Assembly: GCA_043805435.1 (NCBI GenBank)
Contig: JAZDHY010000069.1
Location: 72,456 to 136,455 of the forward strand
Direction: 5' to 3'
Length of the DNA stretch: 64,000 nt
Source of the DNA: JAEXOD01 sp043805435
GTDB lineage: Bacteria; Bacteroidota; Ignavibacteria; Ignavibacteriales; Melioribacteraceae
The notes under the pieces were generated by a model that saw only the letters and a program-made list of their open reading frames with translations, was not told the origin of the DNA and did not search any database. The translations under genes were made by a program, and so were the position numbers. Shown here in pieces: positions 1 through 7,363 of this stretch (position 1 is its first letter; every line of letters begins with the position of its first letter).

Positions 1-402
1 AACAATATTAGAAATTGCCGCATTAATTAAAAATTTAATTAATGAATAACCATTTAAACCAAGAGCAATGGGAATTAATTGATTTATATAGTTAAATACT
101 TTACTTACATATATCCACAAAACGGGATTTTTTACAATAAATGCAGATTTATTAATAATCTTGTTCTTAATTCCGGCATTTTGTGTAAAATAATTAGTAT
201 CTTTTTGATTTTTAAAATAAACACCGCCTATATACATAAAAACATCACCCAAAATACCGGCAGCAACTGCAAAAACAAAAAACATAAATAATTTATCCGG
301 TTCGTTTCTAAGCAAAAACATTCCGGTTATAAATGATAAAGGAATTCCCGCCCTATCAATTACAGTTATTAATAACAAAGTTATAATTGCCGCTTCAAAC
401 AT
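1..402 (-). CDS. DedA-like (SNARE-associated) membrane protein, C-terminus cut by window edge
   Basis: An open frame of 134 codons reads from an ATG at 402 to the left edge without a stop. The hydrophobic N-terminal stretch (ITLLLITVIDRAGIPLS), then FAVAAGILGDVFMYIGG and a later hydrophobic segment near residues 105-134, resemble DedA-family proteins, which have a PIP-like re-entrant region and a GD..Y.G motif. DedA proteins are inner-membrane proteins of about 200 aa involved in lipid flipping and envelope homeostasis. The start lies 5 nt after the stop of the J-domain gene. That matches the 5-nt spacing between the first two genes of this operon, so it is probably co-transcribed with them. 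Family assignment is by motif only and is moderately sure. Confidence 0.6.
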   Translation of the reverse strand, partial: MFEAAIITLLLITVIDRAGIPLSFITGMFLLRNEPDKLFMFFVFAVAAGILGDVFMYIGGVYFKNQKDTNYFTQNAGIKNKIINKSAFIVKNPVLWIYVSKVFNYINQLIPIALGLNGYSLIKFLINAAISNIV

Positions 403-407
403 ATTTG

Positions 408-1208
408 TTAACAACAGTCAAACAAACATTCCAAAATAGCACACATAAAACAAGCGTTTGTACCGGCATCCGATTTACTCATATAATTACCGCCTACATT
501 AAAAACCTGTCTGCGCTGCTGAACCAAAGGATGATTTGGGTCGTACCTTTCAAGAATTTTGATTATTTCATCCGCTTCGTTAACTCGTCCCTGCATTATA
601 AAAACATGCGCTTTTGTTGCCAAAAATGCCGGAGCCGGAGTTCTTAACAAACTGATTGCTTTATCAATTGAAAAATAGGCTGTTTCAAAATCGCCCGCAT
701 GAGCGGCAATGATTGTTTTATAATGCTGGAAATCGGGATCGTTTAACGTATTTGCATCCATTTTTTCAATTTTTAATATATCCGCATAAGCCAGTTGATA
801 TTGCTGTGTTTCCAACGCCAAACGTATTCTTAATTCCAATAAATACGGGCTCTCGCCATTTGATGAAATCAAGCTGTTTATTAAATTTTGTGCTTGCTCA
901 AATTGCCTGCGCTGCATATATCCTTCAAAGTCTCTAATAGTTTCCGAAGAACGTCTGTCACCGCCGCTATAATTACTGTTAGCCGAAGAATATTGACTGC
1001 TGCTTTGAGTATTATTTATTAAATAATCTTTTGCCGATGTAATTTGAATAAATTTTTCGTGCATTACTTCTTTTACATTGTCATCGGCACTTTGGTATAA
1101 ATCGGGGTGATATTTGCGCGATAGTTTACGGTATTGTGCAATTATTTCCTCGTTTGTAGGATTTACACTCTGTAGTTTAAGTATGTTAATTGCTTCGTCT
1201 TTTGTCAT
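408..1208 (-). CDS. J-domain protein with C-terminal TPR-like region
   Basis: The N-terminal 65 residues form a J domain with the HPD tripeptide at residues 34-36 (RKYHPDLY), the signature that stimulates DnaK ATPase. A Ser/Asn/Gly-rich linker follows (about 70-90). The region from about 95 to 240 is helical and repeat-like (EQAQNLINSLI, YQLAYADILKIEK, DFETAYFSIDKAI, GRVNEADEIIKIL), consistent with TPRs. The tail is Cys-rich (ACFMCAILECLFDCC), perhaps a metal site or lipid-modified end. No G/F or zinc-finger domain is present, so it is not DnaJ itself but a specialised co-chaperone. The start overlaps the upstream gene by 23 nt, which indicates translational coupling in a four-gene operon. 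Confidence 0.85.
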   Translation of the reverse strand: MTKDEAINILKLQSVNPTNEEIIAQYRKLSRKYHPDLYQSADDNVKEVMHEKFIQITSAKDYLINNTQSSSQYSSANSNYSGGDRRSSETIRDFEGYMQRRQFEQAQNLINSLISSNGESPYLLELRIRLALETQQYQLAYADILKIEKMDANTLNDPDFQHYKTIIAAHAGDFETAYFSIDKAISLLRTPAPAFLATKAHVFIMQGRVNEADEIIKILERYDPNHPLVQQRRQVFNVGGNYMSKSDAGTNACFMCAILECLFDCC

Positions 1209-2025
1209 CTTTTTTCTTAATTTTATTTATATAATTTATTACGCCATAAGTTAAAATATTTGTCATTATTTTTCGCCATGGTTCCGCTGTGTTGCTAATT
1301 AAAACAGAAATCAAACTTATTAATTGCTGCAACTGCTTAAAAGTTTCTTCCAACTCAATTTCGTTTTTAATTGGATTATACTGATTATTTTTTTTATCTT
1401 CATAAAAATCGGAAATTGAATCTGTAAATATAAGAATATCTGAAATTCCATTTGTAATTTGTTGTAGAATATTTGGCGAACATTTAATATTTAACTTAGT
1501 TAATGCACAAAAATACAGATTAGAAATTAAAGGACGATATAATTGGCACAATTGGTTAACGTTTTGCGCTTGGTTTTCATTAATATTATGCAAAAGTTTA
1601 GGGTCAAAAACATCAACACTATCAATTTTTAATAATTCCAAACTTTTATCTATATGTTTTTCCAAAAACTTAATAAACAATTTTGCTTTTGCGCTATTGT
1701 TATCCCTCTTTTTGTCATCTAAAAACGAATACGCCGCAATAACAGAAAATGCAAATACAATTTTACGTTCCTCGGTATTAAAATTATATATATCTTTTTT
1801 AACAACGGGAAAACCCGTACACCATATTTTTGCACCGCTTGGTTTTAATCTGTTAAAACCCATTAGCAAATAAAGCAAAAAATCGGTTTCGTATATGTAT
1901 AAAGTCGAAAGATACCTGCTTGAATTTTCTTTAACAAAAACACAACCGCTGCAATGGGTTTGTTCAATATGTTTGCGGAATTCTTTTGGAAGTTCTTCTT
2001 TAACCGGACGTAATACACCTATCAT
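1186..2025 (-). CDS. DUF5685-like protein, partner of the J-domain protein
   Basis: I start this gene at ATG 2025 (MIGVLRPVKEELPKEF), 5 nt after the stop of the zinc-ribbon gene. A longer frame upstream would overlap that gene and has an implausible Cys-rich leader. The N-terminus, with a G.LRP.K.EL segment followed by HCSGC and a YETDFLLYLL helix, resembles DUF5685 proteins, which in Firmicutes often sit beside a J-domain gene. The remainder is helical, with scattered Cys (CTGFP) that could bind metal with the CxxC. Function is unknown. Position between TM2 and J-domain genes suggests a membrane-linked folding or assembly module. The family call is from memory of the motif and is moderate. 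Confidence 0.65.
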   Translation of the reverse strand: MIGVLRPVKEELPKEFRKHIEQTHCSGCVFVKENSSRYLSTLYIYETDFLLYLLMGFNRLKPSGAKIWCTGFPVVKKDIYNFNTEERKIVFAFSVIAAYSFLDDKKRDNNSAKAKLFIKFLEKHIDKSLELLKIDSVDVFDPKLLHNINENQAQNVNQLCQLYRPLISNLYFCALTKLNIKCSPNILQQITNGISDILIFTDSISDFYEDKKNNQYNPIKNEIELEETFKQLQQLISLISVLISNTAEPWRKIMTNILTYGVINYINKIKKKDDKRRSN

Positions 2026-2030
2026 ATTGT

Positions 2031-2396
2031 TTACATCTTTTTTGCTGTAATAAAAGCATCTATTGCCGCCCAAACTGCAACAGCAAACCACAAAACCTTA
2101 AAAGATAAAAGAGTAAAAAAGAGTGCCAAACCAAGCATTAAAAATCCTTTAACAAACTGACCCAAATAAAACTGTCCCGCCCCGACAAACAAAAAACCCA
2201 ACAACAATGCCAAAATTGGACTTTTTTTTGTTAATGGCGTAATATAATTGTTTGTTTTTGTTGCGTAATTGGGATTAAACCCGGGTTTTGAATAATTACT
2301 GCTGTTTGCTTTTACAGCATTATCTAAAGTAACACCGCAACTTGGACAAAATTTATTGTTTGGTGCAGCTTGTGCGCCGCAATTTGGGCAATACAT
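2031..2396 (-). CDS. Zinc-ribbon plus TM2-type small membrane protein
   Basis: The 121-aa protein starts with a zinc ribbon (CPNCG at residues 3-7, CPSCG at 18-22), then a low-complexity Asn/Ser/Thr linker. Two hydrophobic segments follow (about 60-83 and 86-108), separated by a GAGQFYLGQFVKGF turn typical of TM2-like domains. A good Shine-Dalgarno sequence (AAAGAGG) lies just upstream of the ATG. It is the first gene of the operon that continues into the DUF5685-like, J-domain and DedA-like genes. A cytoplasmic zinc ribbon tethered to the membrane could recruit the co-chaperone, but that is inference. Confidence 0.8.
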   Translation of the reverse strand: MYCPNCGAQAAPNNKFCPSCGVTLDNAVKANSSNYSKPGFNPNYATKTNNYITPLTKKSPILALLLGFLFVGAGQFYLGQFVKGFLMLGLALFFTLLSFKVLWFAVAVWAAIDAFITAKKM

Positions 2397-2511
2397 AAAC
2401 CTCTTTCCGTTATTTTCAAATGATATTACAAATTTACTAATTTATAGGTTAATAAACGATACTAAAATTTGAAATTTCATATTCCAAAATTATGGACAGC
2501 AAATATATAAC

Positions 2512-2554
2512 AAAACTATCCGAACTATGATTTGTTTGATTTTAATGATTAACA
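2512..2554 (+). repeat. Dispersed ~42-bp repeat, copy 1 (inverted relative to copy at 5741-5782)
   Basis: The sequence around GAACTATGATTTGTTTGATT matches, with a few mismatches, the reverse complement of 5741-5782, where the core is AATCATAGTTCAGA. The two copies bracket the RloC-like gene and its surrounding remnants in inverted orientation. I see no protein coding here. Similar intergenic repeats occur in Bacteroidota-like genomes as far as I recall. Confidence 0.6.
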
Positions 2555-2620
2555 AAATTTAATTTATAAATATGCTAGTTGGTTTTCTTCTACTCTTTCT
2601 CTATATTTCCCCTCTTGCTT

Positions 2621-2647
2621 TGGACTGACCCCCAAAAGTGGAATGAC
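2621..2647. mobile_element. Possible IS3-type terminal inverted repeat fragment
   Basis: TGGACTGACCCCCAAAAGTG resembles the TG..CTG.CCCC.AAAAGT ends of IS3-family elements. No transposase gene or matching second end was found nearby, so at best it is a solo end left by deletion. Weak call. Confidence 0.25.
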
Positions 2648-2669
2648 TATTTATGAACAATGTTTTCCC

Positions 2670-2961
2670 TTAAGAAGCGATAATACTATAATTAGTATTT
2701 TGTAGGTGGATTAATACCCCCCAAAATAAACTTTGTCCTATCTTATACCCTATTGGTTTCAGCTTTTCTTCAAATTCTACATTATAAATGTTTGCTTTTC
2801 CCTGGTTTACAACATTGCTATAAAAAGTATCTTTTACAAAGACGACAAGAGAAGTTAAACTGTTTTTTGCCTCTGAAAGCGTAAAATATTATGTTTTTTA
2901 TGTCAACAAAATCAGGTAGGTCTGTAATCAGGTCTTGAAAACGAGTTCTCGGTTTTTCCAT
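2670..2961 (-). pseudogene. Frameshifted remnant of an unrecognised gene
   Basis: From an ATG at 2961 the minus strand reads MEKPRTRFQDLITDLPDF and continues about 30 codons. One frame shift at the TTTTAC stretch then joins a second segment (LVVFVKDTFYSN, then FEEKLKPIGYKIGQ) that ends at TAA 2670. Total length is 292 nt, one base more than a multiple of three, as expected for a single indel. Composition and codon use look protein-like in both halves. I do not recognise the family. It lies inside the accessory insertion beside the RloC-like gene. Confidence 0.4.
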
Positions 2962-3054
2962 AAGTTCCGCCTTGATTATTTTATGGTACGGCGATTATTA
3001 AAACATAAATTCAAATTTATTTCATCCTTTGAAAATATTAAGATGTGAGGGCTG

Positions 3055-3240
3055 CTATTCAAGATAGCATTGTTCTGTTTTTTCTTTTATTCCAAGAAAT
3101 TCATTGATTTTATCTTTTAACTGTCCAAGTCCGTGTTCATCACCAACATCAACATGTGAAGTTGTCCAGTTGCAAAAGGAGTATATTTCGTTGATTTTAT
3201 CTAAATCACTATCTGTAATTCTGTTTCTATTTTTTTTTTT
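3055..3240 (-). other. Out-of-frame C-terminal 58 codons of the RloC-like gene
   Basis: After the A11 tract, the frame one base back stays open for 58 codons to TAG at 3055. It begins NRNRITDSDLDKINEIY and continues through CNWTTSHVDVGDEHGLGQLK. It looks like genuine protein and like a natural C-terminus for this ATPase, whereas the annotated frame ends 9 codons after the tract in IETELQIVI. The segment carries the His (TTSH) that would complete an R..E...H set with Arg711 and Glu715 of the upstream part. It could be reached by a -1 ribosomal slip on the A tract, by a tract of 12 or 9 A, or not at all if the gene is broken. Confidence 0.7.
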
Positions 3241-5453
3241 ATGCCGTCAATTGCTTTGGAAAATCGACTATCTGCATCCCAATGCAACAAATCGTTTTTT
3301 ATGTAATTTTCAACTTCGTATCTCAAATATTGTCCATATTCTACAATTATCATTTCAATATTTATCGATGTCCTTTGTTTTGCTTTTTCATAAATTATTT
3401 CTTCAAAACCTTTGAGTTTCTGCCTGAATTTTTTTGAACAACTTTTACAAATAAAACTGCCACCAAGTTCTTTTCTATTACGAATAATATTATATTCATT
3501 TGCTAATTTATCGTCTTTTCCAGTTTTAAAACTTTTTCTAAAAAATTTAAAAAATGTTCTGTGATGAGTAAAAACAAATGTTTGAGAAAACTTTTTATGC
3601 TCTTCTTCAATAAGATCAACTAAATGGCTTAAATTGTTATTATCAAGACTTGTAATTGGATCATCAAACACTAAAATTTTATCTTGGGGATTTGTTTGAA
3701 TATCAAGAAATGCAAAGAAAAAGCATAATGACAAAACTTGTAATTCTCCTTCTGATAGTCCTTCTTTGAAATCTCTTTCAATATTTTCATTGTCTAAAAC
3801 CTTGAAAGCAAAAGGGTTTTCTGTTTTTTTTCCTATTTTTTCAGTTTTTAATTCTAACTTAAAACTAAATTTGAACTTACCAAAATACTCTTCAATTTTC
3901 TCTAAGGTCTTTTTAAAAACTTCTTTGGAACAATATTTTTCATAATCTTCATTTACTTTCTTCTGCACAGCTTCTAATTGCTTAAATTCTTCTTGAAGTG
4001 CCTTAAGGTCTTTTTCTTTTGATTCCTTCTGTTTTTGATTATCAATCTTCTTTTCGTTAAAAAAATTGATTTTTAGATTACTTTCTATTATTTTCTGACC
4101 GTTTTCTGTAATTCTTTGTTCTATTTTTTCGCCTGTATTATCAGATTTAAAAATCCTTATAAGAGTATTTTTTGATTCCACATATTTATAAATTTCGCTA
4201 AAGAACTCTTCTAAAGTCTCAACTTGAGATTTTACCTCGTTGTAAATTTTTTCAATATTTTCGCTGATAGGCTTTTCTAAATCTTCTATTTTTTTCTTCA
4301 GAATGGCAATTTTTCCGATAACTGGTTTTTTGTATTTCTTCTGCTCTTCTACTAAATAAATATCTTTTATTTTATATTTTTGGTTTAGTTCGCTTAAATC
4401 CTCAAAAACAGAGCTTAGCTTATATTTTATTTCTGTGTTGATAATATTTTCTAATTCTTCAACTAGGATATTTTTATTTTTTTCGAATGTTTTGAGCTGA
4501 TTTTTATAGGTGTCATCAAAAATATCATTGTAGGCTTTGATAATTTTCCCAATATTTTCTTCTTCACTTTCCGACTGGCAAAACGGACAATTGTTTTGAT
4601 GTTTTTCTCTTATTTTAATACCAGCTTGAAAAAAGTCTTGCTGCTGTCTTATTTTTTCAGTCAAATCTTTTTCTGCTTGTATTTTAACTTGTTCTTTGAG
4701 ATCAAAGCTAAAAAGAGCTTGATAAACAGAATAATCGGATAAATAAATTTCTATTTTCTCGTTGTTGATTTCGGAAATAGAATTTTGAATATCAATTACT
4801 TGTTTTTGTGTTGTTTTATCATAATCTTGTTTTTTTTCTAATTCTTTTTTCTCTATAGACAGTTCATTTTTTATGTTTGTGATTTCTTCTTTTGTTTTGT
4901 CTTTAAATCTATCAAATAAAATTTTTTCTTCATCAGAGAGCAAAAAATCGAGAGTGTCTTTTTGTGCCTTGTTGAAATTTTGTATTTCTTCGGATTTATT
5001 TTCTTTTGCTTGCTTGGCTTTTTGACGTGATTCATTGAGTTTTATTGCTTCACTATCAAACTCAATAATCATTTTCCCTGATTTTTGTTCTTGTCCATTT
5101 GCTTGTGTATTCCTGGAGTTACCAAGATGTATATTGTCGTGAACAAATTCACGATCAAAAAACAAAATATCGCCATTATTTTTTAATTTATCCCAATCAT
5201 TAGAATTTTTAAAGAAAGTATAATCCCCATCTTCAAATTCTAAACAAATTTCTTCAGGTATTTGATTGCTTGCAAAAGAATTTTTTTGAGAAATACTTTT
5301 GAGAATATTAGAAATTGTGCTCTTTCCGGCTCCATTTTCACCATAAAAAATATTAGCCGACTCGTGGAATTCTTGATTATTAAAAAAAGAACTCCAAGAA
5401 AAGTCTTGAAACGATTTATAGCTTTTAATTTTCTTTATTTTTTTTAGCATCAT
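3201..5453 (-). CDS. RloC/PrrC-like ABC-ATPase with CxxC hook (candidate anticodon nuclease), 3' end frame-broken
   Basis: Start chosen at ATG 5453, 9 nt after GGAG. A longer GTG-started frame from 5504 overlaps remnant sequence. In this numbering the N-terminus matches AAA_13/PrrC-RloC proteins (MLKKIKKIKSYKSF). Walker A GENGAGKST lies at 38-46, a coiled coil with CPFC at 289-292 resembles a Rad50-type zinc hook, and a second coiled coil follows. The signature LSEGELQV is at 566-573, Walker B LVFDDPITSLD near 594-604, an H-loop THH follows, and a CKSC knuckle sits near 669-672. Downstream LRYEVE gives Arg711 and Glu715, the R-x3-E spacing of PrrC-type anticodon nucleases. The read frame stops at 3201, but 58 further codons (3055-3240) continue in the -1 frame. 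RloC proteins are DNA-damage-responsive tRNA nucleases. Nuclease function here is inferred. Confidence 0.75.
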   Translation of the reverse strand: MMLKKIKKIKSYKSFQDFSWSSFFNNQEFHESANIFYGENGAGKSTISNILKSISQKNSFASNQIPEEICLEFEDGDYTFFKNSNDWDKLKNNGDILFFDREFVHDNIHLGNSRNTQANGQEQKSGKMIIEFDSEAIKLNESRQKAKQAKENKSEEIQNFNKAQKDTLDFLLSDEEKILFDRFKDKTKEEITNIKNELSIEKKELEKKQDYDKTTQKQVIDIQNSISEINNEKIEIYLSDYSVYQALFSFDLKEQVKIQAEKDLTEKIRQQQDFFQAGIKIREKHQNNCPFCQSESEEENIGKIIKAYNDIFDDTYKNQLKTFEKNKNILVEELENIINTEIKYKLSSVFEDLSELNQKYKIKDIYLVEEQKKYKKPVIGKIAILKKKIEDLEKPISENIEKIYNEVKSQVETLEEFFSEIYKYVESKNTLIRIFKSDNTGEKIEQRITENGQKIIESNLKINFFNEKKIDNQKQKESKEKDLKALQEEFKQLEAVQKKVNEDYEKYCSKEVFKKTLEKIEEYFGKFKFSFKLELKTEKIGKKTENPFAFKVLDNENIERDFKEGLSEGELQVLSLCFFFAFLDIQTNPQDKILVFDDPITSLDNNNLSHLVDLIEEEHKKFSQTFVFTHHRTFFKFFRKSFKTGKDDKLANEYNIIRNRKELGGSFICKSCSKKFRQKLKGFEEIIYEKAKQRTSINIEMIIVEYGQYLRYEVENYIKNDLLHWDADSRFSKAIDGIKKKIETELQIVI
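3230..3240 (-). repeat. A11 homopolymer tract at the frame break of the RloC-like gene
   Basis: Eleven consecutive T on the plus strand (A on the coding strand) read ATA AAA AAA AAA ATA in the open frame. Gain of one A, loss of two, or a -1 slip on the tract joins the frame to the 58-codon extension. Such tracts are prone to polymerase and ribosome slippage. Confidence 0.85.
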
Positions 5454-5525
5454 AATACTATACTCCATTACTTTATCCATAAACTTTTGACGAATAGCAA
5501 CCACATCATGTTTTATATCAGCATG

Positions 5526-5690
5526 TCAGCGAACTTCAAAATGTTTGTTTGCATAAAACAGTCCGGGCTCTTGCGGTTTAAGGGACATCAGAGTTGCAAA
5601 ATATGACCAGCTCAATAGTGGCGTTAGTATTGCTTCTATTTCAAACGCCGGAAAAATTTCTGTAATGCCTCCCAAAGTGCAAGGGAGAAA
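5526..5690 (-). pseudogene. Coding remnant upstream of the RloC-like gene, unrecognised
   Basis: The minus strand reads an open stretch containing LLSWSYFATLMSLKPQEPG and FYANKHFEVR, then TGA at 5526-5528. After the stop the same frame carries HADIKHDVVAIRQKF straight into the RloC-like start. It has no credible start codon and no family I recognise, so I take it as the end of a decayed neighbouring gene. It is interrupted, or merely abuts, at the insertion. Confidence 0.3.
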
Positions 5691-5740
5691 CTAAGCAAAA
5701 GAGTAGAAATAATCAACTAAAACTTTTATATATTAAATCA

Positions 5741-5782
5741 CATTAATCATCTTAATCACACAAATCATAGTTCAGACAATTT
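5741..5782 (-). repeat. Dispersed ~42-bp repeat, copy 2
   Basis: It is the inverted partner of 2512-2554; the shared core on the minus strand is GAACTATGATTTGT followed by a TGATTA-type tail. It marks the right side of the RloC-like insertion, 120 bp before the M16 operon terminus. Confidence 0.6.
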
Positions 5783-5816
5783 AATTATCGGTTATCTTCG
5801 CGAAATAATTTTAAAT

Positions 5817-5851
5817 AAAAAAAGCCGTAAACAATTTTATTTATCTACGGC
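5817..5851 (-). terminator. Intrinsic terminator downstream of the M16 peptidase operon
   Basis: On the minus strand GCCGTA (5851-5846) pairs with TACGGC (5829-5824) around a 16-nt AT-rich loop. A run of T (CGGCTTTTTTTATTT) follows. It lies 58 nt past the stop of the last peptidase gene. A very similar GCCG/CGGC hairpin is at 11 kb. Confidence 0.7.
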
Positions 5852-5908
5852 CTTAAAATTATTTTTCATTCAAAATTGAGAATTCAAATTTCAAAATTCA
5901 AAATTATT

Positions 5909-7363
5909 TTACTCAATTAATTTTGGTATTTCCCCAACAACATCTTTTATTGTTAATGTTTTTACTTCACCAAGATTAAGTTTTTTAATAGATTCTTCTA
6001 TTTTATTTTTATCCCCAACAATCACAACAATCATTTTTTCGGGGGTAATATATTTTTGTGCTGCACTTTGAAAATCTTTTTCATTTACTTTAAGAATATT
6101 GGCCACAAAGTCGTTAAAATAACTATCGGGCAAGTTATAAGTAATTTTATCTTCAAGCTGGTCTGCAATATAGCTTACGGTTTGAAAACTTGAAGGATAA
6201 CCAAGTGCAACATAATTTTTACCTTTTATTAATTCCTCAGCACTTATTGGTTTGCTTATATTGTTTAATTCAACAAAAAATTGAATTACCGCACTATCGG
6301 TAATTTCTGTCTGTACCGAAGAATATGCGCTAAATGGACCGGCTTCTTTTCTAAACGCAAAAGAAGAACGTGCCCCATAAGTATAACCATGTTCCTCGCG
6401 TAAGTTACCATTTAAGCGTGATGTAAACAATTCGCCCAATACGGTATTCATTACTTTCATTGAATAATAATCTTTTGTATTGCGGGGTTCGCCAATTTTT
6501 CCAATATAAATTACGGACTGTGCCGATTCAGGTTTGTCAATAATATAAACGGTTCTTTTTTCAACCTGTTTTGCTTTTTCAAAATTCACAACAGGAACAT
6601 TTCCTTTTTCCCACTTTCCAAAAGCCGATTCCAGCTTCTCTTTTAGCTCATTTTTTTTAACATCACCAACAACAACAATTGTGGCATTATTACTTTTAAA
6701 ATAGTTATTGTAATAGTCTTTTATTTCTTTTTGAGTAAAACTTTTAATAGTATTTTCATTTCCAATTGACGGTCTTCCGTAAGGATGGTTTTTTCCATAA
6801 AGTAATTGATTAAAACCAACCGAAGCAATTGCAAACGGTTCGTCATACCATTGCATAATAGCACTAAGTTTATCGTTTTGAAGACGTTTAAGTTCCGATT
6901 CAGGGAAATCGGGACGCAAAATAATATCAGCCATTAGTTTTAATGCATCGTTATATTTTGCTAAAGGAGTATGCAAAGATATTGACGAAACATGATTACC
7001 ACTTACTGAATTTATTGAAGCTCCTAAAAAATCAATTTCATCAGCTAACTGTAATGAATTTTTTCCGGCAGCGCCTTCATCAATCCAATCCATCATTAAG
7101 TTGGTGATACCGGATTTTTCATTTGTTTCATTAACAGAACCAACATTAATTAAAATATTTGTTTGGACTAATGGCACTTCGTGTTTTTCAATTAAAACAA
7201 CTTTTAAGCCGTTAGAAAGCTCAAAACTTACCGGTTCAGGCAAATTTAACTTTGGCGGATCCGGTAAAGTTGGTGGTTTGGAACGATCGGGTGTTTGTGC
7301 AATTACAAATGATGCTGCAAAAACAAATAATATTAAACCGGTTACAATAGTTTTCTTTTTCAT
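5909..7363 (-). CDS. M16 family peptidase-like protein, non-catalytic subunit
   Basis: The 484-aa protein has a signal peptide (MKKKTIVTGLILFVFAASF, cleavage likely after IAQ) and two M16 lobes. The HxxEH zinc site is missing: the aligned position reads NLMMDWIDEG (from residue 88). The C-lobe keeps the REEHGYTYGARSSF segment, which carries the Arg/Tyr pair that supports substrate binding in this family. M16 enzymes often work as a heterodimer of an active and an inactive-site subunit, each contributing half of the chamber. The ATG overlaps the stop of the catalytic partner by one base (TAATG), so the two are translated together. Likely periplasmic or outer-membrane-associated peptide degradation. 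Confidence 0.9.
   Translation of the reverse strand: MKKKTIVTGLILFVFAASFVIAQTPDRSKPPTLPDPPKLNLPEPVSFELSNGLKVVLIEKHEVPLVQTNILINVGSVNETNEKSGITNLMMDWIDEGAAGKNSLQLADEIDFLGASINSVSGNHVSSISLHTPLAKYNDALKLMADIILRPDFPESELKRLQNDKLSAIMQWYDEPFAIASVGFNQLLYGKNHPYGRPSIGNENTIKSFTQKEIKDYYNNYFKSNNATIVVVGDVKKNELKEKLESAFGKWEKGNVPVVNFEKAKQVEKRTVYIIDKPESAQSVIYIGKIGEPRNTKDYYSMKVMNTVLGELFTSRLNGNLREEHGYTYGARSSFAFRKEAGPFSAYSSVQTEITDSAVIQFFVELNNISKPISAEELIKGKNYVALGYPSSFQTVSYIADQLEDKITYNLPDSYFNDFVANILKVNEKDFQSAAQKYITPEKMIVVIVGDKNKIEESIKKLNLGEVKTLTIKDVVGEIPKLIE

Noticed and set aside
79..291. Plus-strand 70-codon frame at the left edge
   Set aside because: It is antisense to the DedA-like gene, whose minus-strand frame has membrane-protein character.
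2026..2091. Extra 22 codons at the start of the DUF5685-like protein
   Set aside because: They overlap the zinc-ribbon gene, and the Cys-rich leader has no parallel. The ATG at 2025 sits at a natural 5-nt spacing.
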